Made by a program: the position numbers and the translations under genes | From: Lachnospiraceae bacterium | GTDB lineage: Bacteria; Bacillota; Clostridia; Lachnospirales; Lachnospiraceae | DNA: 64,000 bases | Direction: 5' to 3' | NCBI GenBank assembly: GCA_017430085.1 | Contig: JAFRNR010000011.1 | Span: forward strand, 36,028-100,027 | Shown: piece by piece, positions 49,725 to 58,500 of the stretch | Numbering within the stretch: the first letter of the stretch is position 1 | Layout of the letters: each line of letters opens with the position of its first letter | Notes under the pieces: generated by a model | The model's database searches: none | Told to the model about the DNA's origin: nothing | The model's input: only the letters and a program-made list of their open reading frames with translations

Positions 49725-51248
49725 TTACTCCTCAAGCTTCGGAAGCATGTCGCTGTACTTGCTGCCGGTGGAGTGTGCGGTGGTCCCTTCGCGCGTGCTC
49801 ATCTGTACGGCTACCGTCGCTTTCTGGATGGGGGCCAGGGTGCCGGCGCCGCCTACGCAGCCGCCGGGGCAGGCCATGCCTTCCAGCAGGTAGCCGTTGT
49901 ACTTGCCGGCTTTGGCTTTCTGCATCATCTTGCGGCATTCGTCCAGGCCTTCGGCGCGCTCCATCAGGACGGTGCGGTCCGGATCGATGTCGTGGATGGC
50001 GTTCTTCACTGCATTCGCGACGCCGCCGCCGATACCGAAGGCGCGGCCGTCGCTGCTGGCTTCGATCACGGCGCGGTCGTCCGGCATTTCGGCCAGTTTG
50101 ACGTTCTTCGCCTCCATGATGCCCAGTACTTCCTCAAACGTCAGCACGAAGTCTATGTCACTGCGGATGGTGCGGCGGCTGGCTTCCAGCTTCTTCGCCG
50201 CGCAGGGGCCGATGAACGCGACCTTGCAGCCCGGGTATTTCTTTTTCAGCAGGCGGCCGGTCAGCACCATGGGCGTGAGCGCCATGGAGATGCAGTGCGC
50301 GTATTCCGGGAACTCCCGCTTCGCCATGACGGACCAGGCCGGGCAGCAGGAGGTGCCCATGAACGGCAGTTTCTCCGGCACTTCTTCCATGAAGTCGCGC
50401 GCTTCTTCGATCGTGCACAGGTCCGCACCGATGGCCACTTCCACCATGTCCTTGAAGCCGAGCGCTTTCAGCGCGGCGCGCAGCTTGCCGAGCGTGTTGC
50501 CGGCGCCCAGCTGGCCGATCACGGCGGGGGCGATGGCGGCGTAGACCGGCGCTTCGCTCCGGATGGCCTGGATCACCTGGAAGATCTGCGCTTTGTCCGC
50601 GATGGCGCCGAACGGGCAGTTCACGAGGCACATACCGCAGCTGACGCATTTTTCCTGGTCGATGTCGGCGCGGCCGTATTCGTCGCTGCGGATCGCGTGC
50701 ATGCCGCAGGCTTTGGCGCAGGGGCGCTGCAGGTGCAGGATGGCTGAATACTGGCAGGCGGACATGCAGCGTTCGCACTTGATGCAGAGGCTCTGATCGA
50801 TGACGGCGTGCCCGTTCTTGAAGGAGATGGCGTTCTTCGGGCAGTTCTCCTTGCAGGGGTGCGCCAGACAGCCCTGGCACTGATCCGTAACGACTACCTT
50901 GTTTTCCACGCAGGAATGGCACGCGAATTTGATGATGTTGATCAGCGGCGGCTGATAATATTTCTCCGGGGAGGCGCATTCTTCCGCGCCGTCAAACACC
51001 GCGCTCTGTTCGGCGGCGGTTCGGAGGGGCAGACCCATGGCCAGCCGCATGCGTTCGCGCACGATGGCGCGCTCCAGGAAAACGCTTTCCCGGTAGGTGG
51101 ACACTTCTCCGGGAATGATCCGGTAGGGGATGGCAGCCATCTCTTTGAGATCTTCCGGCTTTTCATATTCGTAGGACAGACGGGCGACCTCGGAAAAGAC
51201 GCGGTGGCGGATGTCGTTGACGGAAGTATAGATTCCACGCATGGACAT
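49725..51248 (-). CDS. [FeFe]-hydrogenase-like protein with 4Fe-4S domains (group B type)
   Basis: A 507-residue iron–sulfur protein. Several ferredoxin-type motifs fill the first ~230 residues (CQGCLAHPCKENCP, CIKCERCMSAC, CVSCGMCLVNCP). H-cluster motifs follow: TSCCPAW near 298, GPCAAKK near 347 and EGMACPGGCVGGAG near 458. These match the less-studied group B enzymes rather than the classical group A. It could reoxidise ferredoxin to make hydrogen or act as a sensor. The maturases HydEFG are not in the window. Confidence 0.85.
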   Translation of the reverse strand: MSMRGIYTSVNDIRHRVFSEVARLSYEYEKPEDLKEMAAIPYRIIPGEVSTYRESVFLERAIVRERMRLAMGLPLRTAAEQSAVFDGAEECASPEKYYQPPLINIIKFACHSCVENKVVVTDQCQGCLAHPCKENCPKNAISFKNGHAVIDQSLCIKCERCMSACQYSAILHLQRPCAKACGMHAIRSDEYGRADIDQEKCVSCGMCLVNCPFGAIADKAQIFQVIQAIRSEAPVYAAIAPAVIGQLGAGNTLGKLRAALKALGFKDMVEVAIGADLCTIEEARDFMEEVPEKLPFMGTSCCPAWSVMAKREFPEYAHCISMALTPMVLTGRLLKKKYPGCKVAFIGPCAAKKLEASRRTIRSDIDFVLTFEEVLGIMEAKNVKLAEMPDDRAVIEASSDGRAFGIGGGVANAVKNAIHDIDPDRTVLMERAEGLDECRKMMQKAKAGKYNGYLLEGMACPGGCVGGAGTLAPIQKATVAVQMSTREGTTAHSTGSKYSDMLPKLEE

Positions 51249-51322
51249 AAGGGGGCCTCCTTTTTGGGGGGATTTTCGACGGGCGGAGCGGATTCGGGCC
51301 GTTCCGCTGACTGATTTATGTC

Positions 51323-51351
51323 AGTATATCACATTTCGGCCGTTTCATCAA
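51323..51351 (-). promoter_or_regulatory. Possible promoter of the hydrogenase-like gene
   Basis: On the minus strand TTGATG and TATACT with a 17-base spacer. The -35 lies within the end of trxB. Confidence 0.55.
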
Positions 51352-52246
51352 TATATTCGCAGGCAAGTGTTGCGGCGACCGCGCCGTCTCCGACGGCCGT
51401 GGTCAGCTGGCGCACTTTCTTGACGCGGCAGTCGCCGGCGGTAAACAGACCGGGAACGTTCGTGCGGCAGTCCTCGCCGGCGCGGAGATAACCGTCCGGG
51501 GTGAGCTCCGCCAGACCGGCCGCGAATCCGCACTGGGGAGCCTGGCCGACCGCCAGGAAGATCCCTTCCGTATCGACCGTAAGGCGGCTTCCGTCCGCTC
51601 TGTTTTCCAGTTCCAGCCCGCTGATCATGCCGTCCTCCGTCCGGTAGGAGACGGGAACGTACGGCGTCAGGAGTTCGATGTTTTCTGCGGCTTTGGCCTT
51701 GCGGACCAGCGCGTCCGCCGCGCGGAACGCGTCGCGGCGGTGAACGACGTACACCTTTTTGCACAGGGCGGAAAGGTAGATCGCGTCCTGCAGGGCGGTG
51801 TCCCCGCCGCCGACAACCACGGCCGTGCGGCCGCGGTAAAAGGCGCCGTCGCAGACCGCGCAGAAGGACAGGCCGGCGCCGACCAGGTCTTCTTCGCCGG
51901 GCAGGCCCAGGCCGCGGTGATGGACGCCGGTGGCCAGGATCACGGCCCGCGCGGTCAGCGCGTCGTCTCCGTTGATGCGGAAGCCGTCTTCGGTCTTTTC
52001 CAGAGACGCGGCTTCCGTGTAGCTGAGCTTCACGCCCAGCGACGTTATCTGCTCCTGCAGCTGCATCGCGAAATCGGCGCCGCTGACGCCGGGGATGGCG
52101 GGATAATTCTCCACCAGCGGGGAGTTGACGATCTGGCCGCCGGGGAATTCCTTTTCCAGCAGCAGGACGTTCTTGCCGGCGCGGGCGGCGTAGAGGGCGG
52201 CGGTCATGCCGGCGGGGCCGGCGCCGATGATGAGGATATCGTACAT
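51329..52246 (-). CDS. trxB: Thioredoxin reductase
   Basis: A 305-residue flavoprotein that passes electrons from NAD(P)H to thioredoxin. The FAD-binding start is IIGAGPAGMTAALYAARAG, the redox-active pair is C129 and C132 in FCAVCDG, and the second nucleotide site is VVVGGGDTALQDAIYL. The C-terminal GLFTAGDCRVKKVRQLTTAVGDGAVAA is typical. It sits between nrdD and the hydrogenase-like gene. nrdD's fused thioredoxin-like domain may be among its targets. Confidence 0.95.
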   Translation of the reverse strand: MYDILIIGAGPAGMTAALYAARAGKNVLLLEKEFPGGQIVNSPLVENYPAIPGVSGADFAMQLQEQITSLGVKLSYTEAASLEKTEDGFRINGDDALTARAVILATGVHHRGLGLPGEEDLVGAGLSFCAVCDGAFYRGRTAVVVGGGDTALQDAIYLSALCKKVYVVHRRDAFRAADALVRKAKAAENIELLTPYVPVSYRTEDGMISGLELENRADGSRLTVDTEGIFLAVGQAPQCGFAAGLAELTPDGYLRAGEDCRTNVPGLFTAGDCRVKKVRQLTTAVGDGAVAATLACEYIDETAEM

Positions 52247-52331
52247 AACGGGAACTTCCTTTCGCTTGTCGTTTTGTTCAGAAAAGGGCGGACATTGGAG
52301 TCCGCCCGGGAAAGAGGGTTTGTTGCTTAAT

Positions 52332-54749
52332 TTACTGTTCGTTGATGTACCGGCGGATCGGGCCCAGCCCGGCCAGCTTCACCGTCTCCTCATCGCCGCC
52401 CCGGATGATCAGGGTGGGAGAAAGGCGGATGCCGTATTCCTTCACCAGGTCCGGGTTTTCCTCAGCCAGGAGCTTGGTGTAGGGGATGCCGGCGGCGTCC
52501 AGCAGGGCGCCGGCCTGCACGCAGTTCGGGCAGGTGCGGGTGGCGACCATCAGGATCTCCTTGCCGTTCTTGATGGCGGCGCGGGTGAGCGCGGGATCGG
52601 CCTTGATGTCCACAACGGTGGGCTCCAGGACCTGCTGCGGTTCATCCTGATGCTGCAGGGCGTGCGAGACGCGCAGCGTGCTGCGGCCGATGTCGTACAG
52701 CCGTCTGTCCTTGAACTCCTGCGCCTTGCCGTCGTTCCAGTTCTGCACCGGCCGGTAGTACCCGGTGATGCGGCTGTAGATCTCCGTGGGCTTGCCGCAG
52801 TACGGGCAGACGCTCTGCTCGCCCACCAGGTAGCCGTGGTCGCGGCAGATGGAATAGGTCGGGCTCATGGTGTAATACGGCAGGCGGAAGTTTTCCGCGA
52901 TCTTGCGCACCAGATTGGCCGCGGCCTTCCAGTCGGGCAGCTTCTCGCCCAGGAAGGCATGGAAGACGGTGCCGGAGGTGTAAAGGGTCTGCAGGTCGTC
53001 CTGGATCTCCAGGGCGGTGAAGATATCCTCCGTAAAGCCCACGGGCAGGTGGCTGGAGTTGGTGTAGTACGGCGTGCCGTTCATGTTGGCGGTGATGATG
53101 TCCGGATAGTCCTCGCGGTCGTGCTTGGCGAAGCGGTAGGAGGTGGATTCCGCCGGCGTGGCTTCCAGGTTGTAGAGGTCGCCGTACTGCTCCTGGTAAT
53201 CGGACAGGCGCTCGCGCATGTGGTTCAGCACGTCCTTGGCGAACTGCTGGGCTTCCGGCGTGGTCAGATCCTTGCGCAGCCATTTTGCGTTCAGCGCGGC
53301 TTCGTTCATGCCGACCAGGCCGATGGTGGAGAAGTGGTTCTCAAATGTGCCCAGGTACCGCTTGGTGTAAGGATACAGGCCGTTGTCCAGCAGCTTGGTG
53401 ATGACGGTGCGCTTGGTCTTTAGGGACCGGGCGGCGATGTCCATCAGCTTGTCCAGACGCTTGTAGAAATCCGACTCGTCCGAAGACTGGTAGGCCAGGC
53501 GCGGCAGGTTGATGGTCACGACGCCGATGGAACCGGTGGATTCGCCGGAGCCGAAGAAGCCGCCGCCCTTGCGGCGCAGCTCGCGCAGGTCCAGACGCAG
53601 CCGGCAGCACATGGAACGCACGTCGCTGGGCTCCATGTCGGAGTTGATGTAGTTGGAGAAATACGGCGTGCCGTACTTCGCGGTCATTTCGAACAGGAGC
53701 TTGTTGTTTTCGGTCTCGGACCAGTCAAAGTCGCGGGTGATGGAATAGGTCGGGATCGGGTACTGGAAGCCGCGGCCGTTGGCGTCGCCTTCGATCATGA
53801 TCTCGATGAAGGCCTTGTTCACCATGTCCATTTCCTTCTGGCAGTCGCCGTAGGTGAAATCGACTTCCTTGCCGCCCACGATGGCGGGCAGGTCCTTCAG
53901 GTCGTTCGGCACGACCCAGTCCAGCGTGATGTTGGAGAAAGGCGCCTGGGTGCCCCAGCGGCTGGGTGTGTTCACGCCGTAGACGAAGGACTGGATGCAC
54001 TGCTTGACTTCTTTCTGGGAGAGGTCGTCGATCTTCACGAAAGGAGCCAGGTAGGTATCGAAAGAGGAGAACGCCTGGGCGCCGGCCCATTCGTTCTGCA
54101 TGATGCCCAGGAAGTTCACCATCTGGTTGCAGAGGGTGGACAGGTGCGCCGCGGGCGCAGAGGTGATCTTGCCGGGCACGCCGCCCAGGCCTTCCTGGAT
54201 CAGCTGCTTCAGGTTCCAGCCCGCGCAGTAGCCGGTCAGCATGGACAGGTCGTGCAGGTGGATGGCCGCGCTGCGGTGCGCGTCGGCGATCTCCTGGTCG
54301 TAGATCTCGGACAGCCAGTAGTTGGCCGTGATGGCGCCGGAGTTGGACAGGATCAGGCCGCCCACGGAATACGTGACGGTGGAGTTTTCCTTCACGCGCC
54401 AGTCGTTGATCTGCAGGTAGTTGTCCACGATGTCTTTATAGTTCAGGAAAACGCTCTTGACGTTCCGGACTTTTTCACGCTGCTTGCGGTACAGGATGTA
54501 GGCCTTGGCCACGTCCGCGTAGCCGGCTTCGGACAGGACCTTTTCCACGCAGTCCTGGATGTCCTCCACGGCGATCTTGCCGTCCTTGATCTTCGGCTCG
54601 AATTCGGCCGTGACCCGGAGGGCCAGCATGTCGACGATGCTCGGATGGTACTGTTTGTTCAAGGCATCAAAAGCCTTGGTGATGGCGGCGCTGATCTTCT
54701 GGACATTAAACTCGGCGATCTCGCCGTCGCGTTTGACGACCTGGTACAT
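52332..54749 (-). CDS. nrdD: Anaerobic ribonucleoside-triphosphate reductase with fused thioredoxin-like domain
   Basis: An 805-residue class III reductase making dNTPs without oxygen. The N-terminal ATP-cone starts YQVVKRDGEIAEFNVQKISAAITKAF. The catalytic core spans about 100–650, with a zinc-site CPYCG and the glycyl-radical loop RITGYYRP near residue 660. The last ~75 residues are an added thioredoxin/glutaredoxin-like domain with TRTCPNC near 738 and a cis-Pro-like SPTLII. The fusion could supply reducing electrons directly. The gene has its own promoter with tandem NrdR-like boxes. Confidence 0.94.
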   Translation of the reverse strand: MYQVVKRDGEIAEFNVQKISAAITKAFDALNKQYHPSIVDMLALRVTAEFEPKIKDGKIAVEDIQDCVEKVLSEAGYADVAKAYILYRKQREKVRNVKSVFLNYKDIVDNYLQINDWRVKENSTVTYSVGGLILSNSGAITANYWLSEIYDQEIADAHRSAAIHLHDLSMLTGYCAGWNLKQLIQEGLGGVPGKITSAPAAHLSTLCNQMVNFLGIMQNEWAGAQAFSSFDTYLAPFVKIDDLSQKEVKQCIQSFVYGVNTPSRWGTQAPFSNITLDWVVPNDLKDLPAIVGGKEVDFTYGDCQKEMDMVNKAFIEIMIEGDANGRGFQYPIPTYSITRDFDWSETENNKLLFEMTAKYGTPYFSNYINSDMEPSDVRSMCCRLRLDLRELRRKGGGFFGSGESTGSIGVVTINLPRLAYQSSDESDFYKRLDKLMDIAARSLKTKRTVITKLLDNGLYPYTKRYLGTFENHFSTIGLVGMNEAALNAKWLRKDLTTPEAQQFAKDVLNHMRERLSDYQEQYGDLYNLEATPAESTSYRFAKHDREDYPDIITANMNGTPYYTNSSHLPVGFTEDIFTALEIQDDLQTLYTSGTVFHAFLGEKLPDWKAAANLVRKIAENFRLPYYTMSPTYSICRDHGYLVGEQSVCPYCGKPTEIYSRITGYYRPVQNWNDGKAQEFKDRRLYDIGRSTLRVSHALQHQDEPQQVLEPTVVDIKADPALTRAAIKNGKEILMVATRTCPNCVQAGALLDAAGIPYTKLLAEENPDLVKEYGIRLSPTLIIRGGDEETVKLAGLGPIRRYINEQ

Positions 54750-54857
54750 GACTTCTGTTGCTCCTTTTCAGAATACTTTTAACGATATTAACTCACCGGA
54801 CGGATCCGGAAAAATGGCGCAAGGGCCGCAATGCCCCGCGGATGCGAGGCAATTGTC

Positions 54858-54886
54858 AGTGTAGCACCCGAAACGGGCCGTGTCAA
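54858..54886 (-). promoter_or_regulatory. Promoter of nrdD
   Basis: On the minus strand a consensus TTGACA and TACACT with a 17-base spacer. A leader of ~105 bases follows. It includes a GGATCCG-rich stretch and no evident gene. Confidence 0.75.
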
Positions 54887-54928
54887 TATATAGTTGAAAT
54901 ATTTCTCATAAAATACCACATCTTGTGG
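54881..54928 (-). promoter_or_regulatory. Tandem NrdR-like boxes upstream of nrdD
   Basis: Two 16-base boxes, CCACAAGATGTGGTAT (54913–54928) and CAACTATATATTGACA (54881–54896) read on the minus strand, are separated by a 16-base linker. That spacing and the CTATATATTG core fit the NrdR consensus (acaCwAtATaTwGtgt). The proximal box overlaps the -35 hexamer, as expected for repression. NrdR itself is not in the window. Confidence 0.65.
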
Positions 54929-54968
54929 TTTCGCGGCGCGGCGGGAAGAAAAATCCCCGCAAGACGCG

Positions 54969-55661
54969 TCAGTCCACCCCCCGCAGGCCCACTTCCTGCA
55001 CGTACGGCCGCACCAGATCCGCCCAGCGTCTCATATCCTCCGGGGACGGGCTGTGCAGGCCCGCGAAGAGCACGGAATCGCGGTCCGTGAACTTCTGCAG
55101 GAAATAACGCCGCGCGCCGCGGATCAGTTCGCCGATGGCGGGGAAGGAGGCGTCGTCATGGAATTCGGCCACGACGGTGGTGCGGAACTCGTAGTCGATG
55201 CGGCCTTCCTTCAGCAGCGCGACGGTCTCGTACAGCGGCGACAGATCCAGGTCTTCCCGGCCGGCGGTCTCCGCGTAGCGGGCGGGCGAGTTCTTGATGT
55301 CCACGGCGACATAATCGATCAGCCCGCGGTCGATCAGCTCCCGCAGCTTCCCGGGCCGGAACCCGTTGGAATCCAGTTTGACAGGATATCCCAGCGCCTT
55401 GATTTTTTCGCAGAGCTCCGGCAGCTCCGGCCGCATCAGCGGCTCGCCGCCGGTAAAGCACACGCCTTCCAGCAGCCCGCGGCGTTTCTCCAGGAAGGAG
55501 AGCAGTTCGTCCTCCTCCATGATCGCCGGCGCGTTCATGTCCAGCAGATCGCTGTTGTGGCAGAACGGGCAGCGCAGGTCGCAGCCGCCGAAGAAGACGG
55601 TGCAGGCGACTTTGCCGGGGTAGTCGAGGAGGGTCATTTTCTGTAAGCCGTGTATTTTCAT
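54969..55661 (-). CDS. nrdG: Anaerobic ribonucleotide reductase activating protein
   Basis: A 230-residue radical-SAM enzyme that installs the glycyl radical on NrdD. The cluster cysteines are C27, C31 and C34 in GGCDLRCPFCHN, followed by CFTGGEPLMRPELPEL. I chose ATG 55661 (KIHGLQKMTLLDYPGK start) with GAGG six bases upstream; ATG 55673 is also possible. It is closer to the NrdG2/YjjW-like branch with its KMTLLDYPG start. It lies upstream of nrdD on the same strand with its own promoter. Confidence 0.9.
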   Translation of the reverse strand: MKIHGLQKMTLLDYPGKVACTVFFGGCDLRCPFCHNSDLLDMNAPAIMEEDELLSFLEKRRGLLEGVCFTGGEPLMRPELPELCEKIKALGYPVKLDSNGFRPGKLRELIDRGLIDYVAVDIKNSPARYAETAGREDLDLSPLYETVALLKEGRIDYEFRTTVVAEFHDDASFPAIGELIRGARRYFLQKFTDRDSVLFAGLHSPSPEDMRRWADLVRPYVQEVGLRGVD

Positions 55662-55710
55662 GAGGGACCTCATAAAGGATCAGTTGGTGCATTTGGTGCA
55701 CAGTGATAAT

Positions 55711-55739
55711 ACTATATCATGTAGAGGAAGGGATGGCAA
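55711..55739 (-). promoter_or_regulatory. Promoter of nrdG
   Basis: On the minus strand TTGCCA and TATAGT with a 17-base spacer. The leader holds two direct TTGGTGCA copies at about 55684–55699. Confidence 0.65.
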
Positions 55740-55822
55740 GCACAATATATGGGATTTTTTCTGCTTTGATCATGTTGAATCAAGCATGATCGCAAAGCAC
55801 TGTCTTCCGCGGATCGCTGCTT

Positions 55823-55857
55823 GTCTGTAAAAAATTTTTTAAAATTTTTTTACAGAC
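55823..55857. repeat. AT-rich hairpin in the gap before the RHS fragment
   Basis: GTCTGTAAAAAA and TTTTTTACAGAC form an almost perfect palindrome. A second inverted repeat lies near 55768–55800 (GCTTTGATCATG ... CATGATCGCAAAGC). The 320-base gap before the RHS gene holds these, the nrdG promoter, and from about 55921 in-frame RHS coding sequence without a start. Confidence 0.75.
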
Positions 55858-55982
55858 CGTAACAATTCCGCTGTTTTGATTGTAGATATAGTAGAAGGTG
55901 TGTTTGCTCTGAGAGCAAAACCACCTGCGGCAACGGCCAAACTTCCCAAACCGGTTATGATTCTCTTGGCAGGGTCACCTCC

Positions 55983-57605
55983 GTGAAGTATAATGAAACT
56001 ACTACTTACGAGTTCCGCCCCGGAAGCGGCACCGATACCACCAGCGTCATGCCCAAGTCCCAGACCCAGGTCATGAAGGACATGAACGGGACGCAGACGG
56101 ATTCCCTCACGACCGGTTATACTTATGATGATCTTGGCAACATCCGGACGGTCAAAGAGGGCACCGTCCAGAAACTGAAATACTACTATGACGACTTAAA
56201 CCAACTGATCAGGGAGGACAATAAATACCTAAACAAAACCATAACTTACAGCTATGACCTGGGAGGCAACCTGACATCTGTCAGCGAATACACCTACCAG
56301 ACCGGGGATACCGTCACCGGCACCCCGACTGCCACGAACAGTTACACCTACGGGGACAGCAACTGGAAGGACAAACTGACCTCTTACAATGGTCATACCA
56401 TCACCTATGATGCCATCGGCAACCCGCTGCAGTATCATAACGGCTACACATTCACCTGGCAGAGAGGCCGCCAGCTGGCAGCCGCCAACAATGGCACGAA
56501 TAGCATCAGCTACACCTACAATTCAGACGGGATCCGCACCGCGAAAACAGTGAACGGGGTCACAACGAATTACGTGCTCGAAGGGACGAAAGTCGTTTTC
56601 GAAACCGACGGAACAGATACCATCTGGTATTACTGCAATGCGGCAGGAACTCCCGTCGGTTTCAGAATGAACACGGGGAATACCAACGCTCTGTTCTTAT
56701 ACCGCAAGAACCTCCAGGGTGACATCACCGGCATTTACGTAGGCTACACCGGCGAACTGATGGTGAGTTACAAGTATGATGCCTGGGGAAAGGTGACGGC
56801 GACAAATGAGGCCGGGAGCTCGCTCGGAACCAGGCTGATCAATAAAAACGCTTACCTGTATCGGGGATATCGGTATGACCGGGAGACGGGGTTGTATTAT
56901 CTGAACAGCAGGTATTATGATCCGGAGACGGGAAGGTTCATTAATGCGGACGGATTGGTCAGCACGGGGCAAGGGGTGTTGGGCAATAATATGTTTGCTT
57001 ATTGCCTAAACAACCCAGCGAATAGGGAAGATACAAGTGGTGAAATTGCACATGGACTGCGTTCTTTGTGGGAAGTATCGCCTGATTATAAGACACCAAC
57101 AGGAAGGGATGCATATGATTCTGCGCATGATGCTGCAATAGGGTTTGCCGAGAAAATATACGAAACAAGCATGTATGTTAGACATGAGTTTTCTGGGTTA
57201 ATCTACTCTAAAGAAAAGAATGGGAAAACTGTTTTCCGCGTTACACCTGCTCAAGCTACCTATGGAAAACCACACGAATCACCTATTCAATCAATGGCTC
57301 CTGGAGGAGGAACTGCGGTTGCTTATATACATACGCATACTATTTATAGTTTTTTCTCTGATGCAGATATTATTGTGGCCGAGGAATACAAATTGGATGC
57401 ATATTTGATAACGCCAACTCAGCATATCCAATACTATGCTTTAGGCTCTTTTGACGCGGATTGTGATTCTGTTAGTTTCACTCCAATTAAACTTAGTGAT
57501 ACTGAAAAAACCCAACTAGTAATTAGATTTAGACAATCATGGGATGAGCATATCCGGAAAGGATGTGATAATCATTGTGAAGTTTATTGGTGGCCAAATG
57601 AATGA
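55983..57605 (+). CDS. 5'-truncated RHS-repeat protein with JAMM-like C-terminal domain
   Basis: A 540-residue RHS/YD-repeat protein fragment. YD repeats (YDDLGNIRTV, YSYDLGGNLTSV) lead to the RHS core YLYRGYRYDRETGLYYLNSRYYDPETGRFINADG near residue 300. After it the DNA turns AT-rich and encodes a variable tip with E402, H450-x-H452 and S459-x2-D462, the arrangement of JAMM/MPN metallopeptidases, resembling DUF4329. GTG 55983 is only the first possible start. The frame is open back to 55863 and reads GYDSLGRVTSV before it, so the original N-terminus is lost. Possible orphan toxin tip. Confidence 0.8.
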   Translation: MKYNETTTYEFRPGSGTDTTSVMPKSQTQVMKDMNGTQTDSLTTGYTYDDLGNIRTVKEGTVQKLKYYYDDLNQLIREDNKYLNKTITYSYDLGGNLTSVSEYTYQTGDTVTGTPTATNSYTYGDSNWKDKLTSYNGHTITYDAIGNPLQYHNGYTFTWQRGRQLAAANNGTNSISYTYNSDGIRTAKTVNGVTTNYVLEGTKVVFETDGTDTIWYYCNAAGTPVGFRMNTGNTNALFLYRKNLQGDITGIYVGYTGELMVSYKYDAWGKVTATNEAGSSLGTRLINKNAYLYRGYRYDRETGLYYLNSRYYDPETGRFINADGLVSTGQGVLGNNMFAYCLNNPANREDTSGEIAHGLRSLWEVSPDYKTPTGRDAYDSAHDAAIGFAEKIYETSMYVRHEFSGLIYSKEKNGKTVFRVTPAQATYGKPHESPIQSMAPGGGTAVAYIHTHTIYSFFSDADIIVAEEYKLDAYLITPTQHIQYYALGSFDADCDSVSFTPIKLSDTEKTQLVIRFRQSWDEHIRKGCDNHCEVYWWPNE

Positions 57606-57614
57606 GGTGAAGTC

Positions 57615-58079
57615 ATGAAAAAGTATTTTAAGTTATTTATAACATTAATGCTGGTTGCAGCCATATTATCCGCATGCAATTCGACCTCAAACGCAGTTGA
57701 ACTTGAAATAACGGATTCACAATACGAAACAACAAGACAAGAAGAGGCGCTCCAAAAAACGAGCAGTTCGGTATTACCTGATAAATACTATGAAGCATAC
57801 TGGGAGGAAGTGAAACGTATACAGCCACCTCCTTCCGAGAGTGTCGTACCAGATGAAAAAGTGGCGAAGGGAATTGCAGAAGAAATTTTTAAATCTCTGT
57901 GTCCGGATCTTATAGAAAGAGGATATGTATTTCAAAAAATCCGTTACATAGAAACAGATGATGTTTGGATAGTAACTTTTTTTCCTGATGCCAATAATGT
58001 AAAAACTTTTGGTGGGGATTGGAATATTGCTATTCGGAAGAAGGATTGCGAAGTGATAAGGATTTTTATCGGAGAATAA
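57615..58079 (+). CDS. Lipoprotein, probable immunity protein of the RHS tip
   Basis: A 154-residue lipoprotein: signal peptide with lipobox ILSAC, cysteine at 21. The mature part has a Glu/Thr-rich spacer, then a region ending VWIVTFFPDANNVKTFGGDWNIAIRKKDCEVIRIFIGE. That region resembles NTF2-fold immunity proteins found after RHS toxins. It starts nine bases after the RHS gene and shares its AT-rich composition. The immunity role is inferred from position and this resemblance. Confidence 0.72.
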   Translation: MKKYFKLFITLMLVAAILSACNSTSNAVELEITDSQYETTRQEEALQKTSSSVLPDKYYEAYWEEVKRIQPPPSESVVPDEKVAKGIAEEIFKSLCPDLIERGYVFQKIRYIETDDVWIVTFFPDANNVKTFGGDWNIAIRKKDCEVIRIFIGE

Positions 58080-58090
58080 TCAGGCTGACA

Positions 58091-58435
58091 ATGATCATTT
58101 TTGACGCGTTGGACAAAATGTTTTTAAAAAACCTGCGAAATCTGCTATGCGGCTCAATACTTGGCATTGCTGTATCTTGTGTTGTGGGATTGTTGATGCC
58201 TGATATATTTCCTGTTATAAGCCTTGGTTCGATAATTGCAGTTTTTATTAAATCAATATACTCAATGGTTGTTTTTATTAAGAACCATAATAGAGCGGAA
58301 AATAATGCTGACAGAAAAGAAAGCGCTTTGCTTTTGTTTGAATTATTTATAGGCTTAGAGATAATTATGACCTTTTTGCTGATTTATACTCTGATTGGTG
58401 AGATCATAAAAATACTCAAAGCATTAGTCAGTTAA
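58091..58435 (+). CDS. Small membrane protein of unknown function
   Basis: A 114-residue protein with three hydrophobic helices (about residues 19–37, 43–63 and 86–109) and a charged loop NHNRAENNADRKES. ATG 58091 lies 11 bases after the lipoprotein gene; an in-frame ATG 72 bases earlier would overlap that gene. The ribosome binding site is weak. AT-rich like its neighbours. It may be a second immunity factor or an unrelated cargo gene. Confidence 0.6.
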   Translation: MIIFDALDKMFLKNLRNLLCGSILGIAVSCVVGLLMPDIFPVISLGSIIAVFIKSIYSMVVFIKNHNRAENNADRKESALLLFELFIGLEIIMTFLLIYTLIGEIIKILKALVS

Positions 58436-58463
58436 TTGACTCGGAAAAAAACATAGGTACTTT
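58436..58463 (+). promoter_or_regulatory. Possible promoter of the ECF sigma factor gene
   Basis: TTGACT and TACTTT with a 16-base spacer, 37 bases before the sigma gene. Confidence 0.45.
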
Positions 58464-58500
58464 AGCTCCGGAGAAGTATCCTGCAAACGAGGTTTCCCTT

